Below, piece by piece: positions 55,763 to 64,000 of a stretch of 64,000 bases of DNA (position 1 is the first letter of the stretch; each line of letters opens with the position of its first letter). Both the position numbers and the translations under genes were made by a program. The stretch is from Triplophysa rosa (taxonomy: Eukaryota; Chordata; Actinopteri; Cypriniformes; Nemacheilidae). Below the pieces are notes generated by a model. That model ran no database searches. It had not been told where the DNA came from and saw only the letters and a program-made list of their open reading frames with translations. The stretch spans positions 6,229,984 through 6,293,983 of the forward strand of contig NC_079914.1 in assembly GCF_024868665.1 (NCBI RefSeq). Reading direction: 5' to 3'.

Positions 55763-55954
55763 TTTTATAGATTTATTTTTGCCTTTATTTGACAGAGAGA
55801 GTGACTCTTTTCAGAGAGGACAGGAAGCAAAGTGGATGAGAGAGAGGGGGTAGGATCGGGAAAGGACCACGAGCCGGGATTCGAACTCGGGTCGCCCAGG
55901 ACGCACCGGCGCCACATGTCGAGGCACGAACCACTCGACCACCTGGCTCCGACG
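55763..55954 (-). mobile_element. tRNA-derived SINE (minus strand)
   Basis: On the minus strand it begins GGAGCCAGGTGGTCGAGTGG (A box TGGTCGAGTGG), then has a B box in CCGAGTTCGAATCCCGG, an unrelated body and an A+T-rich tail (CAAATAAAGGCAAAAATAAA). The flanks CCAACTCGTTTTTT and CCAACTTGTTTTTT form an about 14-bp target duplication with one mismatch. Both promoter boxes are well kept, so the copy is relatively young. Confidence 0.85.
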
Positions 55955-55969
55955 CCAACTTGTTTTTTA

Positions 55970-56582
55970 ACAAGTTGACCATGTTAAGCATGAGAAGCCA
56001 GCACGTTCAACAGTGTAAAGAAGTCAGAATGCATGACATAGCATGTTATCCTGCCTTTAAAGTCCGGGTAAAGATAATTCTGGGAATTGTTTCTAAACAC
56101 ATTATAGATGTTAGAAATGTATTGCTGAAACACATTACAAAGACTCAGAAGTATGTAGTACTGAATTGTGTAGTGAAACCGTTAAACAGTTTTTCACCAA
56201 TTCTCTGTTCAGGATTTTTGGGGTGGGGCTAAAACGGGGGATCAATGACGCAATGGAGCATGCTCCCCTATCACTAGAGCGCCTAGCATCCATTGTCTGC
56301 TCAATCACGAGTTCGGGGTTGTAAGCTCTCACGCATACACTTTCAGACTCTCTCACGCTCTGCCCATCTAACCAAATCTCACGCCAAATAACAAGCAAAT
56401 GGTAATGCAGACGCGAATGGATGGAGGAGAATAACGCAAACGGAAGGAGGATCAGTGAAGGTGCTTCAGTGAATGATGTTTAATTAACAAATTTAGAGAC
56501 GAGCGCGAGCAGATAATTCACCCGGCTGGTTCGCTATCAAGACAAAGCTGGCATAGGCCATTGTCACACTTGACTTCTTTTT
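55970..56582. other. Intergenic, no gene recognised
   Basis: Mixed-composition sequence without coding motif or transposon end that I recognise. Confidence 0.4.
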
Positions 56583-57055
56583 TGAAGCTGCTTGCGTCTG
56601 TTTTAAATTATAATCCTAAGGAGTAAACCGTGTTTTCAAAAAAGTCCTTAGCGCTTTTTTAAAACGCCAGCGCCAGCGTCTTTTTCTGCAGCTCGGAGCG
56701 TCTTTTGAGGTTGAACAAAGTTCAAACGCCCTGTCAAGCACTTTTTTCACATCTAACCAATGACAGAGACCTGCCGTTTCCATAACAACATGCAAGGAAC
56801 GTGATTGGTCGAGATGGCTCAAGCTCGAAAATATAAAATGGTTGCCGAAACGCCCATTGGAGCATAGTTTTGTATAAATGTAAGTTTAATTTTCACTGTC
56901 AATAATTTTTGATTGCATTTCTAGCGAGAAATTAGTATTGTAGTTTTTAAATATGTGATTGGTTATAGCAAAGACGCTCTCTGTTTATAATTCAAATAGA
57001 ATTCTGTTACGCTGCCTATGAAGCCTGTCTTTCTAAGCTGCCTCTGTGCACAAAT
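56583..57055 (+). repeat. Dispersed repeat, paralog of 40,135-41,240
   Basis: Same ordered landmarks as the 40-kb copy. At about 56,985 it reads GCAAAGACGCTCTCTG where the other copy has the CGTAC-flanked LTR, so it records the uninterrupted state. Confidence 0.75.
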
Positions 57056-57279
57056 GCTATCTTTGAACATTGCCGGCTGCTATTTGTAACCACAACGCGC
57101 TCTGGGTTCGGGCTAATACCGGGCCCAGAGCCTTCTCCCCGGACAGCACGCCAAATACGCATACCTTTTAACCTGCTCGTGAATTATCTATTGATGAATA
57201 TCGCATGCATTGACTCGTGCGTGTTTGAATTCAAATCCTCCCACCAAACGTATTCAAATAATTCACATATAACCTACTG
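57056..57279. other. Intergenic, no gene recognised
   Basis: Short stretch between repeats. A GGGCCCAGAGCC word near 57,123 is the only G+C-rich feature. Confidence 0.4.
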
Positions 57280-57402
57280 GGCCAAGTACCCCAGAGTGCA
57301 GTTTGGACGAGGGGGCGGTACGACACATTAGGCGGAACGACATGTGTCGCCCCACCAACTTCAACTTTCATTGGTTCATGATTAGGAACAGCTTATTGGT
57401 TT
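57280..57402 (-). repeat. CCAAT-rich dispersed repeat, inverted partner at 63,724-63,858
   Basis: On the minus strand: AACCAATAAGCTG, ATCATGAACCAAT, GGGGCGACACATGTCG, and a stretch around CTCGTCCAAACTGC ending near TTGGCCCAGTA. The same order occurs on the plus strand at 63,724-63,858. Two CCAAT boxes and the CGACACATGTCG palindrome are kept in both, so it may be a promoter-bearing repeat. Confidence 0.6.
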
Positions 57403-57632
57403 AGACAAGTGTGACGCTTTGGACGGGTTGAAACGAAGAATTAGACATCAGCGACAATAAACAACATAATAACAATAATATATGGAAAGCTCCATTTAGT
57501 AGAAATGTGAACAATAAAGCAAAGTTTGGCTTCCTAGCAAACATAAAAGAAATTCATACGCACGATTACAAACAGTGCTTTGGTTATATCAACGAGCTAC
57601 CGCAACAAAAGTGTACTAGCGCAGTGTGTATA

Positions 57633-57838
57633 TATGAAGAGTCTCCATTTAAAAAAAATTAAAAATCATGTTTTTATTATGTTATCATGTTTTATTGTGT
57701 TAGTTAGCTGTATTTTTTGAGTTGGTATGGCTTAAATCAAAACAAACCAACTGCAGTTTGATTGATATTAATTGGAATGCACAATAAAAAACATGATTTT
57801 TGAAATTTAAAAACGGACTTCCAAACTCTTCATATGTT
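57633..57838. mobile_element. Fold-back miniature element
   Basis: Arms start ATATGAAGAGT on the left and, inverted, ACATATGAAGAGT on the right, and pair again through AAAAATCATGTTTTT-type sequence. The interior is A+T-rich. No clear target duplication. Confidence 0.55.
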
Positions 57839-58049
57839 CTCCATCTAGGAATCTGCATTTGACAGCAACTTCTGTGTCTAGCCAAACTTCAGTTTTTGGC
57901 TCAATACTGTAATTTATGATACACAAATAAAGAGATGCAGAATTGAAATAGGGGGAGGTGGAAATTATTATTATATGCCTTGTGATATACATAATGAGTA
58001 ACGCTGATATTGCAGGATATGTTGTTCATTCTGTACATACATAGTTAAC

Positions 58050-58165
58050 AGGATTTCCTGTGGCACAGTGGTTTCCATGAACACACAAACTGATAAAAAC
58101 GCATAGCTTGGATAAGCTATGGATTCTGCTAAATGCATAAATTTAAATGAAAAAATGTAAATGGT
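58050..58165 (+). mobile_element. Degraded HE1-like SINE
   Basis: The tail GGATTCTGCTAAATGCATAA and the upstream CATGAACACACAAACTGATA, AAAACGCATAGC resemble the HE1 body. The tRNA-like head (around GTGGCACAGTGGTTTCC) is too worn to confirm its boxes. Confidence 0.5.
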
Positions 58166-59062
58166 TTACGGTTTTATAACAACGCATATTATTAATAGAC
58201 ACAGCATACGGTCACAGTGTTGTCAATAAATGTAATGTCCTTGCCTTAAATAGGAGTAATGTGAAAAAAAACTGGAACAAAAAAACGGGTGTTATAAAAG
58301 AAGATGATGTTGTCTCTGTCTTTTACAGATGTGTTATTTCCAAACAGGCTACAAAACCCGCGTTCTATTTGTACAGTTTCCAAATTTCATCCACACATAT
58401 GGATCTGTACCACATGAGACACTGTTTGTAAAATTACAAAACGGGCACAGTTTAATAGATAAAAACTAGGGATGCACAATATTATCGGCAGATAATGGCT
58501 TATAAATTAATTATCGGCATCGGCCCGATAAAGAAAATAACGCTGATATGTATGGAGGACTAAACCTGCAAAAATTATAAATAAATAAATGTATAAATAA
58601 ATAAATATATAAACTAATAAATGTAATAATATGAAAATAAATGAAGGAATGAATGGTTTGATAAAACAAAATAATTCGTTTTAGCTATTATTGATCTTAG
58701 CTTTAACTTTTCTTTTCATTTTTTAAATTGATTTATTATTTTTGTGTCCATTTTTTAATTATTTTTAATTATTATTATTTTTTATTTTTAGATTATTTTA
58801 TTTATCATTTCCTTTTATTTTTACATTTATGTATTTATACGTTTATTTATTTTTATATTTATTTATTATCGCATGTATTTATTTCCACTTTTATTTATTT
58901 ATTCTTGAATTTATTCTTACTTTTCTGTGTCTTGTATGATAATTAGATGGGTTGGTCTTGCCTACTATTGGTTCAGCGTAGATTGAAGCGTTTGATCGAT
59001 TACTCTTGACTTGTTTTGGACTAACGTCATGTCACTCACTGATTGTTTGCTTCGTGTATAAC

Positions 59063-59824
59063 TAGGGGTGCAACGGATCAAAAAACTCACGGTTCGGATC
59101 GTTTCTCGGATCAGAGTCACGGATCGGATCATTTTTCGGATCAGCAAAAAAAAAAAAAGACAAGACAAATAAACATAAGTTTTGTCTTTTTGTTTATTAA
59201 CTCTTTTAAATTATTAAATTAAAATATATAAAATCAACTTCGCAATCTTTTCGCTGAAGTGGGTGCGCGACGGGATGTCGTAACGTGGCTCAAGCACTTT
59301 CAGCATGTGTTTAAAGCCCTCGTTTTGCACAACCGAATATGGCCTCATGTCGGCACCTATAAACACACCGATAGCGTTTGTGATGGCTTTAGCCTGGTCT
59401 GATTGTGCAACAAGGGGCTGCTTAAATGCCGCGGTGATAAGCGGTTGTTGAGCAGCCTTCGTTTTCACTCCTGTCAGTGAAACACCGGGGTCGCTTCAAA
59501 TGCGTGGCCATGCTTGATGTGTTTCCACTGTCATATGTCTTTCTTGTGCCACAGTGCCTACACACCGTCACGGTTTTATCCACTAACCTCTTTCCTTCAT
59601 CATTATATTTGACAGGGAAGCCAAAATGCTCCCATACAGGGGATTTAAATGACGCGGGGCGTTCAAGCTCCTCCGTTCCTCCGCTCGCCATGACCACGCT
59701 GTGTGTGGACTGAACATGCGCAAAACTTTTTTTTCCATAAATCAATCCGCGGATCACGTGTGTGCCGAACCGAAGATATTGATCCGAACGGATCACGGAT
59801 CAATGATGATCCGTTGCACCACTA
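59063..59824 (-). mobile_element. Internally deleted hAT element with BED-type transposase start
   Basis: Ends are TAGGGGTGCAACGGATCA and, inverted, TAGTGGTGCAACGGATCA. A perfect 8-bp duplication TGTATAAC lies at 59,055-59,062 and 59,825-59,832. It contains only the first part of a transposase gene on the minus strand, so most of the coding region was lost by internal deletion. Confidence 0.9.
59214..59691 (-). pseudogene. hAT transposase N-terminus with BED zinc finger, frameshifted
   Basis: The likely start is the Met at 59,691 (MASGGTEELERPASFKSPVW). A BED-type finger follows: aromatic residues in VWEHFGFPV, the Cys pair in VCRHCGTRK, and the first His in MATHLKR. A one-base deletion near 59,490 shifts the frame just where the last His should be. 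The frame 59,468-59,214 then continues with KTKAAQQPLITAAF, SDQAKAITNAIGVFIGADMR and PRYDIPSRTHFSEKI, the conserved hAT segment leading to the catalytic domain. It ends at 59,214, so the catalytic core and dimerisation domain are missing. Confidence 0.85.
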
Positions 59825-59839
59825 TGTATAACGTTAACT

Positions 59840-60079
59840 ATGGCGGGCGCACAATTAGCTAGAGAGTTACAGCATTTAGCCAATGAAGTCGATAACCATG
59901 TGTAACGGAGGCCAGCTAGTGAAGAGCTGTGCAGTGTGTAAACCTCACTCCCCGACTGTGTGTGTGTCAATGCGTGTGTCTCACGGTGAATGCATGAGAC
60001 TTGAGAGCCCTGTAACTCGAATAGAGTTTAGCGGGCTGTGCGTCAGTAATAACGGTCCGTGGGGAAACGCAGTGCTCCG
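59840..60079. other. Interior of the 4.2-kb hAT element, unassigned
   Basis: Mixed-composition stretch with a short (GT)n run near 59,960. A 67-codon frame has no motif. Confidence 0.35.
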
Positions 60080-60196
60080 TGTGTAGGCCTACTGTAGTTA
60101 AATGGATTAAACGAGGCTTCGAGGCAACAAAAATTGCCTCGATGATTTTTTGTATTCGAATAACTCGAGTTACTCGAGGAATCGTTTCAGCCCTAG
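60080..60196 (-). mobile_element. hAT end fragment (GGGCTGAAACGATTCCTCG type)
   Basis: On the minus strand: CTAGGGCTGAAACGATTCCT, CGAGTAACTCGAGTTATTCG and CATCGAGGCAATTTTTGTTG, the terminal part of a common teleost miniature hAT family. The opposite end is not visible. Confidence 0.6.
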
Positions 60197-60237
60197 TATA
60201 CTACAGTAATTTATGTGGACAAAATATACCACTATTG

Positions 60238-61870
60238 CAGGGCTCTAGACTGCGACCAATTTGGTCGCACATGCGACCTAATTTCTCAATGGTGCGACTA
60301 AAAAAAATCTGAGGTCGCACCGGTGCGACCAGCCGTTCGAGAGAAAAAAAGTCTCTGCGAAAGTCTCCCTGTGGTTCAACAACAGACACATTAGGCCCAT
60401 ATCGTGGTCTAAACCAATCAGAGATAGTGAAGGGCAGACCCCCCTCTGATTGGCCGTGGTCCAGATATTCCTGTACGTGTGTGTACGTTTGAAAATGCTG
60501 TGCTGCAGTCAGACAGAGAGAGGTGAGTAGCCTATAGGCCCGTTAGATAAACAGAGTGGATGTAGCCGCGGATGATGAGAGAAGATGAAAAGAACGATTG
60601 ACAACTTTTTCGTTAAGAATGTTAAGTTAAGGCCTGATCCGTCCGAAAATCATAACCAATGCTCTGACACGCTAGACTGCGACTTAATGGTCTCATTTTG
60701 CGACAATTTTTACTGCCAGTGCGACAAGTTTTTCTTAATGGTCGCACCGGTGCGACTGTCAAACTGATCAATATATAATTTTTGCGTATTATAAATTTAA
60801 TGCGCAGAAATGTTATATTGCGCAAACTGCGCATTCGGTCACTCATTTTCGTTAACCATTCACTTATCTATCAGTGCCCCGCCCCCAAAGACGTAATTCG
60901 CGGGTTATGGGTAAGAGGCGAAGGACCGAAAGAGCAGACGAGTGAAGCGCACAATCTTGCAACTTAAATAAATATGCAGAATACAAGAATTTCCCCTGCT
61001 AAGGTACAAAACAGCAAAGATAACGAAATGTGTTGCAAGTATTGTATGCATGTGAAGCTAATGCAGGAAACACGTGTTTAAACTTTATGCACTAAACTAT
61101 TGTATAAAGATCTCTAACAATACTACAAAGCATACAAAACGTTATACATCACGCTAAATACTATTTATTTGTTAGTCGCTATTGATAGAAGCCAAACGTG
61201 TATCAATGCAGCTTTCATGAAGATTAATCACTAAAAGCCTTCAGGTCTCGCGGGTTGTTTGAGATATGCGCGCGCCCAGAGAGTCAGAGCACAAAATACT
61301 AAACGGAGTTCTCTTTCACGCCTTCTTATTCTGAAACGGACATATTAACACAAAATAACCTAAAGATTCCCATATTAACAAGAAACCTAGTAAATGTATT
61401 CAGTTTCGTGACCAAACATTTGGGAAACAAAACACATGTGTGTTCCAGTATATTGCGTGAGGTCTTAAAGGGGCAGCAGCATAATAAAGATCTGTTTATA
61501 ATGTTCATCAAACAACAACGGACAGGCCCAAAACCCCTCACTGATATTTAAGGAATTGTGTTCTCTTATAGGAGTTGTTCACAACAAATAAAGGAAGAAA
61601 GTAGCTTTAAGAAAGATGTGCTTTAAATATGGTAAAGTGTTGAAAGAGAGTTTACATATACAATAAAAATAATTCAATCATAAACAATGATTTGTATTAA
61701 TTTCTAATTGATTTATTAATGTATTAAACACATTTTAATGAAGTTTTAGTGATTCTTTTTTCTTACCTCACCCCACGACTCTGGTGCTATCAAATTAAGG
61801 GCTGGTGCCACCAACTGAATAACTTGGTAGCGCCAGTGCCACCTCTCTCAAGTGTTAGTCTAGAGCCCTG
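60238..61870 (+). mobile_element. hAT-like element with CAGGGCTCTAGACT ends
   Basis: Ends are CAGGGCTCTAGACTGCGACC and, inverted, CAGGGCTCTAGACTAACACT. The left part repeats GGTCGCA(CCGG)TGCGACC palindromes at 60,258-60,330 and 60,738-60,757. The flanking octamers (CACTATTG and CTTTCTTG) agree at only five of eight, so the target duplication is not secure. Confidence 0.6.
60585..60767 (+). pseudogene. Possible start of a hAT transposase frame
   Basis: An ATG at 60,585 opens MKRTIDNFFVKNVKLRPD. Many TTF/ZMYM-type hAT transposases begin with a similar Met-Lys-Arg-x-Ile-x-x-Phe-Phe motif. The frame then runs into the GGTCGCACC palindrome and stops at 60,767. Nothing downstream looks like the catalytic domain. 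The assignment rests on the first nine residues only. Confidence 0.35.
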
Positions 61871-62439
61871 CTTTCTTGTAGAATTGTGCTTCAAATAAAG
61901 AACTTTATGTTGACCAGATTGTTAGTTAATCATTTACAAGTCAATATTGCCTATATGGACAGCGATTTAAAAAAAAAAGTGAACTTGTAAAACTTTTGTT
62001 AGGCGCACCAGTGCAACCAGTGCAAAAAGTTAGTCTAGAGCACTTTAAGGTAATCTAAAAATGATACGGCCCTAATTTATTCATCTGTATGTAACATTAA
62101 TGTATTTTGTCAGATACCTGTCTATTCATGATGAACTGCACTTGAATTTTTTTTTTTAATGGTGACAACAGACGATTTATACTCCTATAGTTTGGCCTGT
62201 GCTACCACACTTTAAACCTCTGTAGCACCAGTGCTATGTGCAAAAAAAGTTAACCTACAGCCTTAAAACTAATAATAATTACTGCTTGCCTTTGTTTTAT
62301 AGCAGTCACGGAGAGTAGGCCTATAACCAAATTCAGGCGGCCAAAGCGGACACTAGTTAAAATACTTAGAAGCAAACTTTACCAATCTAGACCCGGAACA
62401 ATTATATTGATTATATTATATTATAATTCAAATGAAATA
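61871..62439. other. Interior of the 4.2-kb hAT element, unassigned
   Basis: A+T-rich, with diverged echoes of the preceding element's right end (AGTTAGTCTAGAGC at 62,027 and GTAGCACCAGTGCTA at 62,222), suggesting older copies of the same family. Confidence 0.4.
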
Positions 62440-62545
62440 TATTTTTTTTATCGTTGGACAAGTAATTTTTGTACTCGGACAAGTGAATGACAAGTTTACT
62501 TGTCCGAAGGACAACCACATGACAATGCTTAATGTCAAGCCCTGT
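62440..62545 (-). mobile_element. hAT end fragment (GGGCTTGACATTAAGC type)
   Basis: On the minus strand: AGGGCTTGACATTAAGCATT, then GTCCTTCGGACAAGTAAACT and TTGTCCGAGTACAAAAATTA, one terminus of a common teleost element rich in ACAAGT words. The other end was not found. Confidence 0.5.
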
Positions 62546-62983
62546 GAAAAGGCACAGTCACTGAAGTGACCGGGCTATGCCCCCTTGTTTTTTTATGATA
62601 TTGGCAAAAATCCAATATCGTGCATCACTAATAAAAACATATTCTTCTCTGGTTTAAAGTGGTGCTTCTTCGTGTTTGTTGGAGATACAGTTAGTCGGTA
62701 GTTGACATTTTCTAAAGTGGAAAAAACAAAGAACATTTTAATTTTATAGGTTAAGAGACACTGTGGCATGAGCTGAGGTGTGGTATGAGCTGTGTCGGAA
62801 AGCTTGTTGCCTTGCTGCCCTGTCACGCAATGACTTCGGAGGCAGTATTTGTTAAGTAACTAGGCTACGCCACATTAAATTCTCAAACATCATGGTAAAC
62901 GTAAAAATATTAAGTTAAATAAATAGAAACAATTTTTACTCTCCTTGTACTGTCATCATGCTTCTAAACCAATAAGCTGTAAT

Positions 62984-63698
62984 TAGGGCTGTCACGATTA
63001 TGAAATTTGATTGACGATTAATTGTCTGATAAATCATTGCGATTATGGCGATTAATTGTCTGTTTTAGGGCTTTGGCGATTATGCCGATTAATTGTCTGT
63101 TTTTGAGCTTTGACATTTAATTCTCATTCATTTTTGATTCAGCGATTGAAATGACCATATTGTTCTGAATACAAGACTATGTTTTTTTCTTGGAAATACA
63201 TCGGAAAAAATTGGGTCATCATATATTCAAGGTTTAGGCTTTCACCTGTCAATAATACAACCACCAAATACTTGTAAATGAAGTAAATTCATCAGGGGTG
63301 AAATGAAGCAACCGTTAAAATACTATCAGTCACAGAAAAGCTTCTAGTCTGTTTTTTTCTCACTTGCAAGACTACAATAAAATTTTACTTCTGTGTTAAT
63401 GAAATTTTGGTAGACTGGTTTTCACACTGAGATTTGCTTAAATAATATTAAATTGTACTGCAGGTAATTTGTATATGTTTTAGTTTTTTTTTTAGTGATT
63501 GTGTTGTGGTGGTACATTTTACAAGTATTACAATGCTTTAGTAACAATATATACACTAAAATATGCAATATGCAGATGCACTACAGCTCCCCCTAGTGTC
63601 TTCTATAGAGATGTGCGATAATTGCGATGATCCGAAATCATCGCGATGAGGTCAAACAATCGCGATGAGACGATTATTTAATAATCGTGACAGCCCTA
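62984..63698. mobile_element. hAT element, 715 bp (TSD GCTGTAAT)
   Basis: Ends are TAGGGCTGTCACGATTATGA and, inverted, TAGGGCTGTCACGATTATTA. A perfect 8-bp duplication GCTGTAAT lies at 62,976-62,983 and 63,699-63,706. GCGATTA/CGATGA words fill both subterminal regions. No coding frame of note. Confidence 0.9.
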
Positions 63699-63723
63699 GC
63701 TGTAATAGCATCACACTTCTCTA

Positions 63724-63858
63724 TACCAATAAGCTCCTTCTGATCATGAACCAATTAAAGGTGAAGTGGGCAGGGCGACACATGTCGCTCCTTCCAAATG
63801 TGTTGCCCTGCCCCATCGTCCAGCCTGCAGGGCTACTCACTGTACTGGGCTGGGGACT
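63724..63858 (+). repeat. CCAAT-rich dispersed repeat, inverted partner at 57,280-57,402
   Basis: Plus-strand copy of the repeat described at 57,280. The hAT element at 62,984 sits just upstream, and the same CCAATAAGCT word also precedes it (about 62,969), so the repeat may have been partly duplicated locally. Confidence 0.6.
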
Positions 63859-64000
63859 CGGGTTGAGTGACGTGAGTGGGCGTGGCTTCAGCGCCAACAC
63901 CGGACACGCCCCCAACAGTAGAGTTTTTTTATAACTTATTTTATTTACTTGGATGTTTTTTTCTCCATTCAAATTTGGATGGGTGGTTAATAACACGCTT
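63859..64000. other. Window end, no gene recognised
   Basis: Short sequence without recognised features; an 89-codon frame overlapping the repeat has no motif. Confidence 0.4.

Larger units (their letters stand above)
58467..62630. mobile_element. hAT element, 4.2 kb, with nested elements (TSD ATAAAAAC)
   Basis: Ends are TAGGGATGCACAATATTATC and, inverted, TAGTGATGCACGATATTGGA. A perfect 8-bp duplication ATAAAAAC lies at 58,459-58,466 and 62,631-62,638. Subterminal TATCGGC/CCGATA words mark the left arm. Its own transposase is not recognisable. The length is largely explained by other elements inside it (59,063-59,824, 60,080-60,196, 60,238-61,870, about 62,440-62,545). Confidence 0.85.

Noticed and set aside
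56270..56330. tRNA-like B box (ACGAGTTCGGGGTT)
   Set aside because: No matching A box, no cloverleaf and no SINE tail nearby.

Overview
The window is nuclear DNA from a vertebrate, most likely a cypriniform (carp-like) fish. The grounds are its A+T-rich repeat-packed background, HE1-type tRNA-derived SINE tails, a DIRS-type tyrosine-recombinase retrotransposon of the teleost kind, dense hAT and Harbinger-like miniature elements, and the abundant teleost miniature element whose ends read GGATAGTTCACCC. I could not support any host protein-coding gene, tRNA, rRNA or CRISPR array. Most open frames here are short chance frames or frames running through tandem repeats and transposons. The only coding sequence I recognise belongs to mobile elements, and nearly all of it is broken.

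Layout. 1-6.9 kb is mostly unassigned intergenic DNA with one inverted-repeat end, a SINE, a 463-bp hAT-type fold-back element (8-bp target duplication) and an unassigned coding-like patch near 5 kb. From 6.89 to 13.95 kb a Harbinger-like element (TTA target duplication) has been split by a complete-length but decayed 6.0-kb DIRS retrotransposon on the minus strand (gag, reverse transcriptase, RNase H, tyrosine recombinase, inverted termini and internal complementary region). 14-17.2 kb holds a fold-back element, a LINE 3' tail and miniature-element remnants.

From 17,223 to 40,159 the same about 10.8-kb segment appears twice in direct orientation, separated by a single N at 27,997. Apart from an LTR retrotransposon insertion (668 bp in the first copy, 2,056 bp in the second, same ATAGG target duplication) the copies look essentially identical. 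This is most simply an unmerged contig or haplotype overlap in the assembly, not a biological tandem duplication. The second copy runs into a deep nest of transposons (38.2-43.2 kb) whose order of arrival can be read from intact target duplications.

From 43 to 64 kb the DNA is again intergenic with many dated insertions: a Harbinger-like 811-bp element, several hAT elements with perfect 8-bp duplications (49.1, 51.4, 52.9, 58.5-62.6, 59.1 and 63.0 kb), two further solo LTRs (40.5 and 52.0 kb), a tRNA-derived SINE (55.8 kb) and a frameshifted BED-finger hAT transposase fragment (59.2-59.7 kb). All family assignments come from reading termini, target duplications and motifs by eye; no database search was possible. 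Boundaries given as approximate may be off by tens of bases.
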